NCBI GenBank assembly: GCA_034440575.1 | Contig: JAOTOL010001522.1 | Coordinates: forward strand, 589,001 to 653,000 | Source of the DNA: Imbricaverruca yamaguchii | Lineage: Eukaryota; Arthropoda; Thecostraca; Neoverrucidae | Length of the DNA stretch: 64,000 nt | Direction of reading: 5' to 3' | Part shown: positions 1 through 11,679 of the stretch, one piece after another | How positions within the stretch are numbered: the stretch's first letter is position 1 | Layout of the letters: every line of letters begins with the position of its first letter | Made by a program: the position numbers and the translations under genes | Notes under the pieces: model-generated | Told to the model about the DNA's origin: nothing | What the model saw: the letters and a program-made list of their open reading frames with translations, nothing else | Databases searched by the model: none

Positions 1-215
1 AGTGCAACATAACAGAACCCACAGCCGTCGCGGAACACCTCGCAACTTACCATTTTGACATACCTTCCAACAATCAGCACCTACTCACAGCACACCACAT
101 TCCTTCGCGATATCCTTGCCATCTGTGATTTTGGCTCCTACAACATTGAACCACACAACGCCCCCTTTACGCTCTAGGAACTTGTGTTATCCCTGTCCAG
201 GGTAACCATCCCTAC

Positions 216-600
216 GGCTGGCCCTGATCAATCAGGCATACACCTTCTTCCAAAGTCTCTCCGACCCCGGTAAAGATAACCTCCTCTGGGCGCTAAATCA
301 CCTATGGATTGACGATATTTTCACAGTTTCTTGGTCTACTAGCACTGTCATCCCTATCTCTAAGCGTCTTAAACCTCGACATCTCCCTTCCAGCTATCGC
401 CCTATATCTCTTACTTGTGCTTCCAAAATCTTCAAGTGCATGGTCAATGGACGAATCAGAGTCTATCTTGAAAATAGCAAAATGTCATTCCCTTTTGAAA
501 GTGGCTTTCGACCACCACTGATAACCTCGTCGAAATTGTAGACTCAATCCAGCATGGATCGACGGACAAATTATACACGATTTCCCTTTTGCTAGACGTA
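216..600 (+). pseudogene. Non-LTR retrotransposon reverse transcriptase fragment
   Basis: The frame starting near 216 reads a stretch with the order typical of LINE reverse transcriptases: an upstream WALNHLW-like segment, then a strand ending in VIPISKR, a SYRPISLTCASKIFK block (RT motif 1-2 region) and an FESGFRP block (the usual QxGFR). An in-frame stop follows at about 538 and the catalytic YxDD region is not seen. The piece is therefore a dead 5' part of an RT domain from the jockey/CR1/I-like assemblage. Family is inferred from motif order only; no target-site duplication or 3' end was found. Confidence 0.7.
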
Positions 601-1880
601 CACTCCACGTTATGATACGTCTCCATCAGCACTTATACGCAGATTTCGTTTCGGACTCTCTTCGGGAATGATCACCCTACCCGGTCCTCCTCGAGCTGCT
701 TTTCCGGTTTTTTTTTGCATGACACCAGACTTTCCGACTTGATCTGATTATTTTTTGCCTGGATTCTACCTGGTTCGAGCTGAATTGACGTGAAGTTAAA
801 AGCTATAAGGCATGCGTTACACGCTCCTTGTCTTCCCCTCCGATTCTGTGCATTTGTGTGATTAGGGTGTAGGGCGCATCGACCATGGTAGATCTTTTGG
901 CGCCCAGTCTCATAACATGCGAATATATAGGTTACCTTCCAATAGGAAGGAAGAGACCGATCAAATTTGGGAAAAAGTACGGCTACCCCATGACTTGCGC
1001 TTGGTTGTACCTTTGGGTTTTTTAAAGCAGCTCGATCTTTTTTACCTATTTGTTTACCAAGTTTGTTTACCAAGCTTGAAATCAGACACAAACCAACACA
1101 TCCACCGGTCGCCTACGGCTTGCCCTGAGCGACGGACATCCGCTTCGTTCTCAGGTCGCGGGTGGCCAGCAGAGCCTGTTCCGGGGCGGTCATACTGGTC
1201 GCCCTCCAATTGTTCTTCCGACTATGAATGCTCCTATGTATGAATTGTATGTACTGTGTAATTTATATGTACCCCACACCACTCGCCGATTTTCTTGTTT
1301 GCCGGCGTTCCCCTACTTTCCTTTCTTGATTGTCTGATACCGGATGCAACATAAGCCCGTCTAAAGTCTAACGCATCTCCTCTCTAGCAGATAGCACGTT
1401 GCTCTGCTGAGGAAAACAATTAGGACAAAAAGACATGTTGCTCCCCGTCCAAACTAGCACCGTGCGACTAGAGCTAAGCCTCAATCACTCCGTCAACCCC
1501 GGCTGGCGGGATGAGGGGGGGTGACCACCCCGATAAAACTGAGCAAGCAGACAGGACATGGGATTTGTCCTACCTGTTCATATTAGGAAGATTGGTGTTG
1601 CAGGGCCAGGTGAAGGACAGATATGTTGAGATGGGATGGACATTGGAATGGAAACCTAGGGATGGAAGGATGAGTGAGGCACTCCCAGTCTGACCCCCCA
1701 ACATTGGAGCACTCAATCCAACACTACGGAAATGTGTTGCCTCGTCGGGGAGGGTTGTTACACCAAAGACGACCAATGAGATAAATATTAACTGACAGGA
1801 GTGACACCAGGTCGCAATACTAATCAGAGTAAGTACAAAATCCAACTTCACCCCGCTATACCGTTTTTCCGTCCTCCGTT
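601..1880. other. No gene recognised
   Basis: Several short open frames exist but none shows a domain or splice context I recognise. The first part may be further decayed retroelement sequence continuing from the RT fragment; that is inference only. Confidence 0.4.
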
Positions 1881-1899
1881 TTCTTCTCATCTCCAAGAG

Positions 1900-2130
1900 G
1901 GAAACATTCTGCCAATGCGAGGGAATACATTCCGCCACACTGGGAGAGAATGCATTCTACCATTGCGAGGGGAAAACATTCTGCCACACTGCGAAGGCAG
2001 TATTCTGTCACTGCGAGGGGATACCTTCTACCACATTGCGAGAGGAAAACGTTCTGCCACTCCGAGGATAAAACATTCTGCCACTGCGAGGGACAAATAT
2101 TCTGCCACTGCGAGGGCAAAATTTACTGCG
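1900..2130. repeat. Degenerate minisatellite, about 24-27 bp unit
   Basis: The motif CATTCTGCCACTGCGAGGG recurs with small changes and variable spacers (AAAAC, GATA, ACAAAT) about nine times. It opens several overlapping short frames on both strands, which are repeat artefacts. Confidence 0.8.
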
Positions 2131-2563
2131 ATGGTTCAAGGCAATTCAACATCAACCATAACATATTGAATGAAATGGAAACCATTCCCAAGTAAATCCA
2201 AGACCCTGCCCGAAATCAAGATGTCCTACTGCTACTGTCTTAGGTGGATAATGGTAGCCACCTCACCTGCTTGGGGTAAAAGGGGGATGCTCACATCTAG
2301 GTACATACATGTCTTTGGCACGTCAGAACTGAATATAGTTACACATTTTGAGCCATGATTCCTTTTCTGTGGTTCACCAGATACGCCTGTTATTGGAATG
2401 CTAATAATATGCCTTCGCCCTTCTCACCGCACATGGTAAGCCGGTCCATTCATAACGTTGTCAATTACCATTGTTGTGCCAGAGCGCCGTCATTGTCGTC
2501 ATTAAGGACATCAGACCTATGAACTTCCAACGAAAATCAAAACGCTACAAATAATGTGCATAG

Positions 2564-2910
2564 CGCCGGGGCCAGAGTGTGCTAACCCCTGACGGAGCCT
2601 AACCCATGGCCTGGGGGTAATCACATCGCCGGGGCCAGAGTGTGCTAACCCCTGACGGAGCCTAACCCATGGCCTGGGGGTAATCACATCGCCGGGGCCA
2701 GAGTGTGCTAACCCCTGACGGAGCCTAGCCCATGGCCTGGGGGTAATCACATCGCCGGGGCCAGAGTGTGCTAACCCCTGACGGAGCCTAACCCATGGCC
2801 TGGGGGTAATCACACCGCCGGGGCCGGAGTGTGCCAACTCTCGATGGAGTTTATCAGGCCTAACCCACCGCCTCGGGTATAGTACACCGCCGGGGCTGGA
2901 ATGTTAAACC
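2564..2910. repeat. 63-bp tandem repeat, five copies plus decayed ends
   Basis: Unit starts (CGCCGGGGCC) fall at 2564, 2627, 2690, 2753 and 2816, exactly 63 bp apart; the last copy is diverged and a further partial copy runs to about 2910. Since 63 is divisible by 3, the array produces an open frame on the minus strand (2837-2517) that I do not regard as a gene. Confidence 0.9.
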
Positions 2911-5900
2911 CAGGCCTAACCTACACCCCCAGGAGGCTAGATTCGGTCGACCTTGGCCCGCGAAAGCGCTTCTACGCCTCCCCTTCATAGATGAAGGTGA
3001 GGCGTGAGATAGACATATCTCACGAATGGCACATCGAAGAAAAATAAGCCGCATCAGCCGGAAAAATTGGAGTCCAGTGTATGTCTATCGTTGACGAGCT
3101 CGTTCCCTGAAATTGAAGCTTAAGCATATATATATAACCTCAGAAATAAGAAGAAATTATGCTGAGAATGAACTTGAATAATTCTTAGGTGAAGGTCACT
3201 CATAGATGACACTGTACTTTCATCGTACTTTTAATACCCTTTAAACTGAAAACGGCACATCGAAGAGAGCAGTTCCGCACTGAGGTTATTACCTAGACGA
3301 TCGGACTCTAAAGCGTAGGGAATTCTGAGCGCGGGTCAGTTCATGATGCCACATTAAGTCAAGGCTAAACACTATATTTAACTTCTTGTCGAAAATCTCC
3401 AAAAATGCAGGGATTCGGCGCACAAAGGGAATATTTGCCCTTATCTGGGCAAATATGATAAGGGTAAATAACAAATAACAAGTCAACTAGGGTTAGCTAC
3501 AAGTCACATTATTGATAAAATCGTGTCATGTAAGGTGAGGTACGATCAAAGGAAGCATGAAATAATACGCTATGGAAATGAAGAAAATTAGGTAGCAGTG
3601 ACCTTCCCCGCTTCAAACAAAAAGTAACCTGGCTACATTCTCTATGGCTGCCATCGTGCACTAGCTTCCTTCAATGATAGCACGCTTGCTCAGAGCATCG
3701 TATAAAACGTCATTGGATTAGGGCTTCGTTTGAAGCCGGGTACCCTCGGACGGTCTCAGGCCACCTTTCACCTTGCCTACATCCGGGGAAAAAATGATAA
3801 ACGAGTTCGGTTTGAGGGCCCATGCTTATCCCAGGCTTCCAAGCATGGTGTTAAGCAAGTGCTCATCACTGCCCACAATGAGATTAAAGGATGACCTGAC
3901 CTGACCTGACTCCTCCCCTAGGTCAACCTCTTTATCACTTCATAGTTTCCAATCATCGCTGCATAAACCCAATCGGAAAAGTAAGGATATTTTCAAAACA
4001 GACTTCGCTTGACGCTCGGCGACATCATGCAACTTCAGGCAATGTTTTACCTTGCAAACATCAAGAAACAACATTAACGAACAAATTCAAATTCAGAGTA
4101 CGTGCTACCCGTGTGTAGCATCATTTTATCATCGATAATTTTAGATCGGCTTCCGTCATAAATAAAGCCCATAACACACTCAGGCACACAAACCTCGAAG
4201 CCACGGTTCAAAGCCACAGACAGGCATACAATTAAAAAGCCAAAGCTACCTAACGCACGGAAAAACGAGCTAGCAAATGTGTCGGATACACTCATTTCAA
4301 TGGCTGCGGGTTTCGAGCTCATCGGTTGAGCCCTTTAGATTATATGACACATCAGCACATTTTGTAGGGTGATCATTGGCAATGGCACGACATAGGCCGG
4401 TGGCACGATCTGATCCAATGTAGCTTTCGCTTCAAAATATGCGCCAAGAATGTAAAAAATGTGAAATTTGGAAATTTGATCTCTGAAAATGTCAGCACGC
4501 TACGTGAGCTACCCTACCGCAACCTCCAGACGTCCTTTGAAGGGAATGTGTCGCTCAGGCGTGCGTCACCTGAGGTGCGTTACGAAACTGACGCGTACCA
4601 TTCGGGGATAATGATGAAAACGTCAGTGTCGAAATACAGGCGCATTTACACGGCACGCCACTTAGAACAGAGGCTTGTTCGCTTCCCCGATTTGATGTGA
4701 GGAAAAATATTTTCCCCACCAGAATTAACCAGCAAAAAAATGCATGATCGTTAAAATTGCGACCATGAACTTCATCTCATCTCCATACCTTGCCATACCT
4801 TGTAGCAGATGCGCGAATAAAATGGAAAAAACTAAATGCCTATACGGTGTATATTAAGGTCTAGGTTTGCCAAGTTTACAGACATCACATATCACATAGT
4901 TATTAAAGGCTCATCATGGTGTCATACGCAGGTAATCTGTAGGAAATACTAGTTCATACGGATGCAGAGGTTGTGATCCGGCGCACCGTGAGTACACAGT
5001 AAACATACAACTAGCCGGTAAAACTTCAGTCACAGCGTCAAGGCCCGGGTGACTGACCACGCCAAAGGTCGGCTACGTCCCAGGTCACCTAGTGAGCAGC
5101 ATAATCAGTACAATCAGAGGCTGAGCAGTACAATCAGTCATATACGCGGACAATCTCAGGAAATCCACGGGAGCAATGTCTCCAGTAGCTACCGCGGAAC
5201 GCACCCGAAAAGATGGCAAGGTTCAACCGTTCGCAAACGGAGGCGAAGCCTACGATTCGCCAATAAACTTAAAACATAGTGCGGAGTACATATGAACGCA
5301 AGCCTCGCAAGGCACAAAACATGCACTTACAACAATTACACAAGTGTAGATCAAACTACACCTACATGCAACCAGATACCAATATCGATGCTTGAAGTTC
5401 GATGTAACCAGCAATGCATGATGCTGTGATCACTTGAGAAGGGAACCCTGACTTCAGTACCCAGCAACACCTTGCGCCATAAAACTGATGGTGCCTTTAC
5501 AGTCGCAAAGCAGGCCACGGAACAGCCTTCGTATTGTTACACGTATTGTACATGACTTATATTAGAAGTCCGTTGCATATCACCCCTCGCAATTGGTCCC
5601 TGGAAGCCCGCTGGAGCGCACAGCCCATATGGCAGCCTTGTAATGACCTTGGCGTAGCCGCCACTGCTGTTCCTCTCGATCGCAGCGGCAATGCGCCCCG
5701 CTTCTTCTCAGGTCACCACCCACCGTGTGACACTGCGCAACAACACCGCACCAGGCTCCTGCAACGATCTGGTACAGCAGTGCAACCTGGTCCCCCTCTC
5801 CGAGATCTAGTCACCAACCATGCAGAGCACTGCACGTCCTGAAGCCAGTGATGCTGATCCGCACATGTCGCTATGCACCTGCTTGTTAATTATATGTGTC

Positions 5901-6047
5901 CACTCTGGTGACGCGCTGCGTACAGGTGTGAGGACACGTCAGCGAGCAGTCGTTTCCCGGCCGGGGCGGTGGGGCTCTGGGCCGTCGCCGTGACAAGGTG
6001 CGACCGCGGCTCCTGATTGGTCGACGGCTAGATGACGTCACCACACA
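2911..6047. other. No gene recognised
   Basis: Low-copy sequence with only short open frames. GC content rises from about 5560 towards the GC-rich exon at 6048-6412. No domains, RNA genes or clear repeats were identified. Confidence 0.4.
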
Positions 6048-6318
6048 TCACACCTGGTCTGTGTCTGGTGTGGCGAGTTGATCAGCCGCTGGGACGATCT
6101 CCACCGACACGGAGTCGCTGGCACCAACAGCAGACCCGTCACCCTCTGGCGCGGACTCGGAGCAGGAGACTCGCCCGGGCTCTGCGACGGCATCAAAACA
6201 CGGCCGCCGCCCAGCGTCCAGGATGGACTGGCAGAGCTCCGGAGCCGGATCAGCAGAGCGGGCTGAGCTGGGCTTCACAGTGATCTCGGGAGGTGGCTTC
6301 AGCGAGGGCTCCGATGTG

Positions 6319-6354
<36 letters not shown>

Positions 6355-6412
6355 AGAGCCGGAGCCGGAGCCTGCTGCGGTACAGCTTCTGCAGCCGAGC
6401 TGGCGCGGTTGT
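6048..6412 (-). CDS. Terminal coding exon, Pro/Ala-rich then acidic tail (gene of uncertain identity)
   Basis: On the minus strand a strong acceptor (TGTTGTCTCCGCAG) precedes an open frame of 121 codons ending in a stop. It begins NRASSAAEAVPQQ, runs into a Pro-Ala repeat encoded by a GGAGCC hexanucleotide expansion (plus strand 6318-6372), and continues as a Ser/Glu/Asp-rich tail ending SVEIVPAADQLATPDTDQV. The acceptor needs two bases to complete a codon, exactly matching the one base left by the donor of the exon at 8268-8445. It may be an alternative tail of the RNF13-like gene 6 kb upstream, because RNF13 proteins end in a Ser/acidic tail, or the end of an unrelated gene. No domain is visible. 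Confidence 0.5.
6318..6372. repeat. GGAGCC hexanucleotide repeat
   Basis: About nine copies of GGAGCC with one interruption (GAGCCA). In the minus-strand exon it encodes Pro-Ala dipeptides; in the other frames it gives Gly-Ala or Gly-Ser runs. Confidence 0.9.
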
Positions 6413-6591
6413 CTGCGGAGACAACAGCTATTCAGTCGACTCCAGCCGACCTGACACATGTGCACACAGTCACAGCTAAGTCAGCCACGACTGGTTGCAG
6501 GTTCACGACACACTCAGCAGCTGAGGACACATCGCGTCGCAAGCCTTTCACCCTTTCGCAGCCAATCATCCTCAGCTGCCAATTTCGCAAG

Positions 6592-7165
6592 CCAATCATC
6601 GCAGGAAGAGTCAACCGCCAACAGCAGGTGGCGACGCACCCACCCGGACCGAGCGCACGGCAAGACGTCACCAGCGTCAGTCATCACTGGTACAACAGCG
6701 CGTGGTGGCGCACCCATCCGGACTGAGCGCACGGCAAAACGTCACCAGCGTCAGTCATCACTGGTACAACAGCGGGTGGTGGCGCACCCATCCGGACCGA
6801 GCGCACGGCAAAACGTCACCAGCGTCAGTCATCACTGGTACAACAGCGGGTGGTGGCGCACCCATCAGGACCGAGCGTACGGCAAGACGTCACCAGCGTC
6901 AGTCATCACTGGTACAACAGCGGGTGGTGGCGCACCCATCAGGACCGAGCGTACGGCAAGACGTCACCAGCGTCAGTCATCACTGGTACAACAGCAGGTG
7001 GCGACGCACCCATCCGGACCGAGCGCACGGCAAGACGTCACCAGCGTCAGTCATCACTGGTACAACAGCAGGTGGTGGCGCACCCATCCGGACCGGCATG
7101 GCACGACGTCACCAGCGTCAGTCATCACTGGTACAACAGCGGATGGTGGCGCACCCATCCGGACC
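6592..7165. repeat. 74-bp minisatellite, about seven copies
   Basis: The core CGTCACCAGCGTCAGTCATC starts at 6666, 6740, 6814, 6888, 6962, 7036 and 7107: exact 74-bp steps, then one 71-bp step. The unit length is not a multiple of 3, so all three plus frames give repeat-derived open frames. It lies in the intron between the minus-strand exons at 8268-8445 and 6048-6412. Confidence 0.95.
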
Positions 7166-7185
7166 GGCACAGCGAACATCCATCG

Positions 7186-8300
7186 GTGGCACCAGTGGCC
7201 GCAGTGGGCACGTGTACACACCTGACACGTGTCGCGGGTGGGAAGGGCAGTGGTGGCCGCAGTGGGCACGTGTACACACCTGACACGTGTCGCGGGTCGG
7301 AAGGGCAGCGGTGGCCGCAGTGGGCACGTGTACTCACCTGACACGTGTCACGGGTCGGAAGGGCAGCGGTGGCCGCAGTGGGCACGTGTACTCACCTGAC
7401 ACGTGTCGCGGGTGGGAAGGGCAGTGGTGGCCGCAGTGGGCACGTGTACTTACCTGACACGTGTCGCGGGTGGGAAGGGTAGCGGTGTGGCCGCAGTGGG
7501 CACGTGTACCCACCTGACACGTGTCGCGGGTCGGAAGGGCAGCGGTGGCCGCAGTGGGCACGTGTACCCACCTGACACGTGTCGCGGGTCGGAAGGGTAG
7601 CGGTGGCCGCAGTGGGCACGTGTACCCACCTGACACGTGTCGCGGGTCGGAAGGGCAGTGGTGGCCGCAGTGGGCACGTGTACTCACCTGACACGTGTCG
7701 CGGGTCGGAAGGGTAGCGGTGGCTGCAGTGGGCACGTGTAGTCACCTGACACGTGTCGCGGGTCGGAAGGGTAGCGGTGGCTGCAGTGGGCACGTGTACT
7801 CACCTGACACGTGTCGCGGGTCGGAAGGGCAGCGGTGGCTGCAGTTGGCACGTGTACTCACCTGAAACGTGTCGCGGGTCGGAAGGGCAGCGGTGACCGC
7901 AGTGTGCACGTGTACACACCTGACACGTGTCGCGGGTCGGAAGGGCAGTGGTGGCCGCAGTGGGCACGTGTACACACCTGACACGTGTCGCGGGTCGGAA
8001 GGGCAGTGGTGGCCGCAGTGGGCACGTGTACTCACCTGACACGTGTCGTGGGTCGGAAGGGTAGCGGTGGCCGCAGTGGGCACGTGTACTCACCTGACAC
8101 GTGTCGCGGGTCGGAAGGGCAGCGGTGGCCGCAGTGGACACGTGTACTCACCTAACACGTGTCGCGGGTCGGAGGGGCAGCGGTGGCTGCAGTGGGCACG
8201 TGTACTCACCTGACACGTGTCGCGGGTCGGAAGGGCAGCGGTGGCCGCAGTGGACACGTGTACTCACCTAACACGTGTCGCGGGTCGGAGGGGCAGCGGT
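7186..8300. repeat. 58-bp minisatellite, about 19 copies, carrying splice-donor and E-box motifs
   Basis: The unit is 58 bp (one copy 60 bp). On the minus strand each copy holds CCGACCCGCGACACGTGTCAG followed by GTGAGT, GTGTGT, GTGGGT or GTAAGT. This matches the 3' end and donor of the exon at 8268-8445, so the array consists of copies of an exon end plus the start of its intron. Each copy also contains two CACGTG palindromes. Two copies near 8150 and 8268 share a CTAACAC variant, which suggests a larger local duplication of about 116 bp. Confidence 0.95.
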
Positions 8301-8445
8301 GGCCGTGCAGACGGGACCGTTCGGGCCGCACGTGGCCGGGCACGTGCTGGGCGGGCGGCGGCTGTGGCGGCAGTTGCTGCGGGTTAGCGGCCAACGCCCG
8401 GTGCACCGTCACGTGCGCCTGCTGGACGGCAGCAGGCTGGACCGC
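8268..8445 (-). CDS. Internal coding exon, Pro/Gln-rich
   Basis: Minus strand: an acceptor (CTAGCCCCACAG) at 8446 opens a 59-codon frame starting AVQPAAVQQAHVTVHRALAA and containing NPQQLPPQPPPAQHVPGHV; it ends at the strong donor TTAG/GTGAGT. Phase fits the exon at 6048-6412. The sequence is GC-rich and low complexity with no recognised domain. The donor is followed directly by about 19 tandem copies of the same exon end. Which gene it belongs to is not established; the RNF13-like gene is the nearest upstream gene on this strand. Confidence 0.45.
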
Positions 8446-8599
8446 CTGTGGGGCTAGGTCACGCTGATCACACGGTCACCAGCCGCGCCGGCTGTCATCG
8501 GCAGCACCCGGTGAGCTGGTCGTTCGGCAGCGACTCCCCGCTGACTATAGGAGAAGGCAGGAGTGACGGCCACTGCGCAGGCGTAGCGGTCGTGGTGTA

Positions 8600-8850
8600 C
8601 CCACACGCGGTGTACTGTACTACACGCGTGTACCCACATATGGTACTACACGCGTGTACCCGTAAGTCGTGTACTGTACAGCGCACGTACACTTACAGGT
8701 GGTGTACTGTACAGCGCACGTGCACTCACAGGTGGTGTGCTGTGCTGGGCGCTACATAACCAGTAGCAGTTGATGCGCCCTTAAGCCCAAATAATCAATC
8801 AATCAGGTGGTGTACTGTACAGCGCACACTTACTTACAGGGATCTTGGGG
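8600..8850. repeat. Short tandem repeat interrupted by a dispersed-repeat fragment
   Basis: GTGTACTGTACAGCGCAC with intervening ACAGGTG recurs about four times between 8610 and 8840. Between two copies (8752-8805) lies a fragment ending GCGCCCTTAAGCCCAAATAA plus (TCAA)n, flanked by GGTGGTGT on the repeat side, consistent with insertion into the array. Confidence 0.7.
8752..8805 (+). mobile_element. Short dispersed repeat fragment (GCGCCCTTAAGCCCAAATAA family)
   Basis: The same 3' end is found at 10014-10052 and, inverted, at 16083-16137; related 45-bp versions are at 19793-19845 and 20797-20843. It ends in an (AATC)-like tail, as expected for a short LINE-mobilised element. Confidence 0.6.
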
Positions 8851-11230
8851 CATAATACTCACTTGGAGCATGCCAAAAATAATTTTCAAGCAGGGCACAC
8901 ACCATGCTTCAACTGCCAATTATTTGACCTGACATATGGTCATAAATATGAACTTGCTTCAGGGTGTCGGTAGTTATGCTGAACGCTCGCCTTGCACTTT
9001 CACTCAGTCTTCTGACATTAACCGAGTCGGTTCCCAAATGAATACAAAAAACATAAGATAAATGCATGGTTATGCTATTAATCACACTAAAAAGTGACCT
9101 TACCTTTAGTTTGCTAGAAAACGGAGTGCACCAGTGAAAATATCAACCAAGCAGATTGTTTGTTTGCTTATTGGGTGGTTCTCGACGTACAATCACGATC
9201 ACGGCTAATGGCACCGCCAACACTGCTTCGCCGGTGGGCCTAGAAACTATTGATTATTTATAATAGTAATAATAATAATATCAATCATTAATAAAGCAGA
9301 TGTAGGAACGAAAACTTGCTACCTTTTTAGTGTCGTCTTGAACTCAAACCAGGATGATTTCAGACACCATCAAAATTAGTGGTTAGAATTAGCATACTAA
9401 TCTTAAATCAATCACACAAAAACACAACGGGCAAATAACAAAATCCGGCTCCATGGTAACACAAAGGTAATATATACATCAATGATGTGACGAATGTCAC
9501 TAGCGACGTGCCATACAACTTCGGCTGCATGTGCGATGCATGCACCGGAAGTATTTATCCAGCCATTCCTCATTACAAGCCAACAGTCGGCGACGCATCT
9601 GACTCTGGCTGAATGCACACACGCCACCGACTCCAGAGATCATGCTTAAAAGCATAACTCACTCTACTCAATTCCAGCATTCAGAAAACACAGTGGCATG
9701 CAAAATCATAAATATACAACTGAGTTCCAGGGAACATGCTTGGCAAACAAAATACGAGCGATAATCAGCAATATACAACGTACGAAGAAAAGTTTTATAC
9801 ATGACTTTAGAAACAATGAAATCCGTTATAATGTTAATGATTACATGCCTACTACAGGGAACACCAGGTGATCTCAGAGAAAGAAAAACAGGATCTAACT
9901 TCGTTTGACCGAGAAACATTACTGATATGCGGCGGCTGCGGGAAGGCAAGTTAAAAAGAGCGTGGAAAGTCTCTAGCTCGCCAGATATTTTCTTGAAATC
10001 AGTCGCAATATGGCCATAGTTGTCGACGCGCCCTAAGCCCAAATAACTAACGGAATCAGCTCTCCCGCCACCGTGTCCCAGTACAGCAGTCAGCCTCACA
10101 TGAGCGCCGCTGGCGCCTGCAGAGATTCGGCTCGCCGGAGACCATCGGCCGACCGGCACTGGCGCCACAGCTGGTCTGACCTCATGCCGCCGCGGCCGAC
10201 GCACCTGCCGACCCGCCACCACGGAAATGCATCAACGCCGACAAAGCCATCACACACAGTGGCCTTACAAGTAGGTACTACCGGATACTATCTACTGCGA
10301 TGCTTGGCTGCGGGACCCACACACGCGGCGCATCGATGAACAGCGATATTCTGGCACGGCCCACAGGCAGCGTGATCACGCCAGAGGCGCGGCGGAGAAC
10401 AACTAGTGGCGAGCGACACACATCGCAGCATCGACAAAACCAGCCCACCACAATACGCACCGGCACATACTGCATGGCAAGTGAGAAGTTGGCGAAACAT
10501 GATATACCGACTGGAGATTTATCAGCGCACATACGTGGATAAGCTGTTTGCTATAGGGTGATTCCAGCAAGGCACGCCCAGCACACCTGCTCCGACGTCG
10601 ATTAAAATGGGTGCATGTGATAATCGATGGCCCAGATTACGATATTGAGACTTTCAGTTGTCTAAGTCACAATGGTTACGAGTTACAGGCCATCGAAATG
10701 TTTGGCCTAGAACACTCGCATGGCAAATATGCTCCTTCATTGTTTCAATGGCACCAAACTTATGCATACTCTGAAAGAGGAAGACCTGATCAGTGTAATC
10801 AATAGTTGCGATTTGGCAAGTTACACTTCAAAATATGCAAAGTCGTGACGTTTCATTCGCCTCGTGATATTTAGAATCATAATTTTATATTTCATCACGA
10901 AAAACTCCCCTATCGATTGACTAACTGCTAGCGTCAATATTGTCTGTAAGGCTGACTTAATAATGTATGGCTGACGTGAAATGACAAGGCTTGACACGAC
11001 TTCCGGATGACATGCTTTACGTGACTATGAACATAGCCGAAATGGATGTTGACTTGATGTCATAAAAGACTAGTCAAGCCATGGCTGTACTGGTAATATT
11101 GCCTTGTCATCGTCTATGCCATGCTATTCAATTTCACATACCTATCCACCCACCTATCCATTTACGCATCGATTTGACCAACCCCCCACCCATTCATTCA
11201 CAATTACCTACCCATCGACCTCTCCCCATA
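8851..11230. other. No gene recognised; GC-rich patch at 10060-10500
   Basis: Contains a second fragment of the GCGCCCTTAAG family at 10014-10052 and a GC-rich patch with open frames on both strands (minus 10222-10060 and 10532-10278). No domain was recognised and no pair of splice signals is convincing. Confidence 0.4.
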
Positions 11231-11231
11231 C

Positions 11232-11336
11232 GTACGTACATACACATATACATGCATACATGCGTACACACATACATACATGCATGCATTTATACATACA
11301 TGCATGCATTTATACATACATGCATACATACATACA
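11232..11336. repeat. (CATA)/(CATG) microsatellite
   Basis: Interrupted tetranucleotide run of ACATACAT and GCATGCAT type. The long frames rich in His/Thr/Tyr here are microsatellite artefacts. Confidence 0.9.
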
Positions 11337-11504
11337 TGGTCTGTGTAAACCATCGTCCTCAATTTTCTGACATTCGCAATTACCGACGCATCGGTAGGCT
11401 CATTTTACCAATAAACTACGTTACACGCCATCGCGACACCTGTAACTGCTGTTGGCGCTGGACGTGGTGGCACTCACCGCGGCCTCCCATTGCTTGACAC
11501 ACCC

Positions 11505-11670
11505 CAAAGATTCACACACTCTAGCACGACCGGCGGCGAGTCGCAAGTCCAACCCACCCGACACATTAACCACGTCATGTCATGCGTACCCACGTCGCCG
11601 CATGTCGTGCACAAGCGGCGAGTCGCCAGTCCAACCCACCCGACACATTAACCACGTCATGTACAGGCAC
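11505..11670. repeat. Tandem duplication containing CCAACCCACCCGACACATTA
   Basis: Two copies of a block reading GCGGCGAGTCGC(A/C)AGTCC followed by CCAACCCACCCGACACATTA, starting near 11531 and 11615, about 83 bp apart. Confidence 0.75.
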
Positions 11671-11679
11671 ATCGTTGGC

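Noticed and set aside
2517..2837. 106-codon minus frame
   Set aside because: It is the 63-bp repeat read in frame.
6458..8141. Many overlapping open frames of 60-255 codons
   Set aside because: They arise from the 74-bp and 58-bp arrays, have no unique start or domain, and overlap in several frames.
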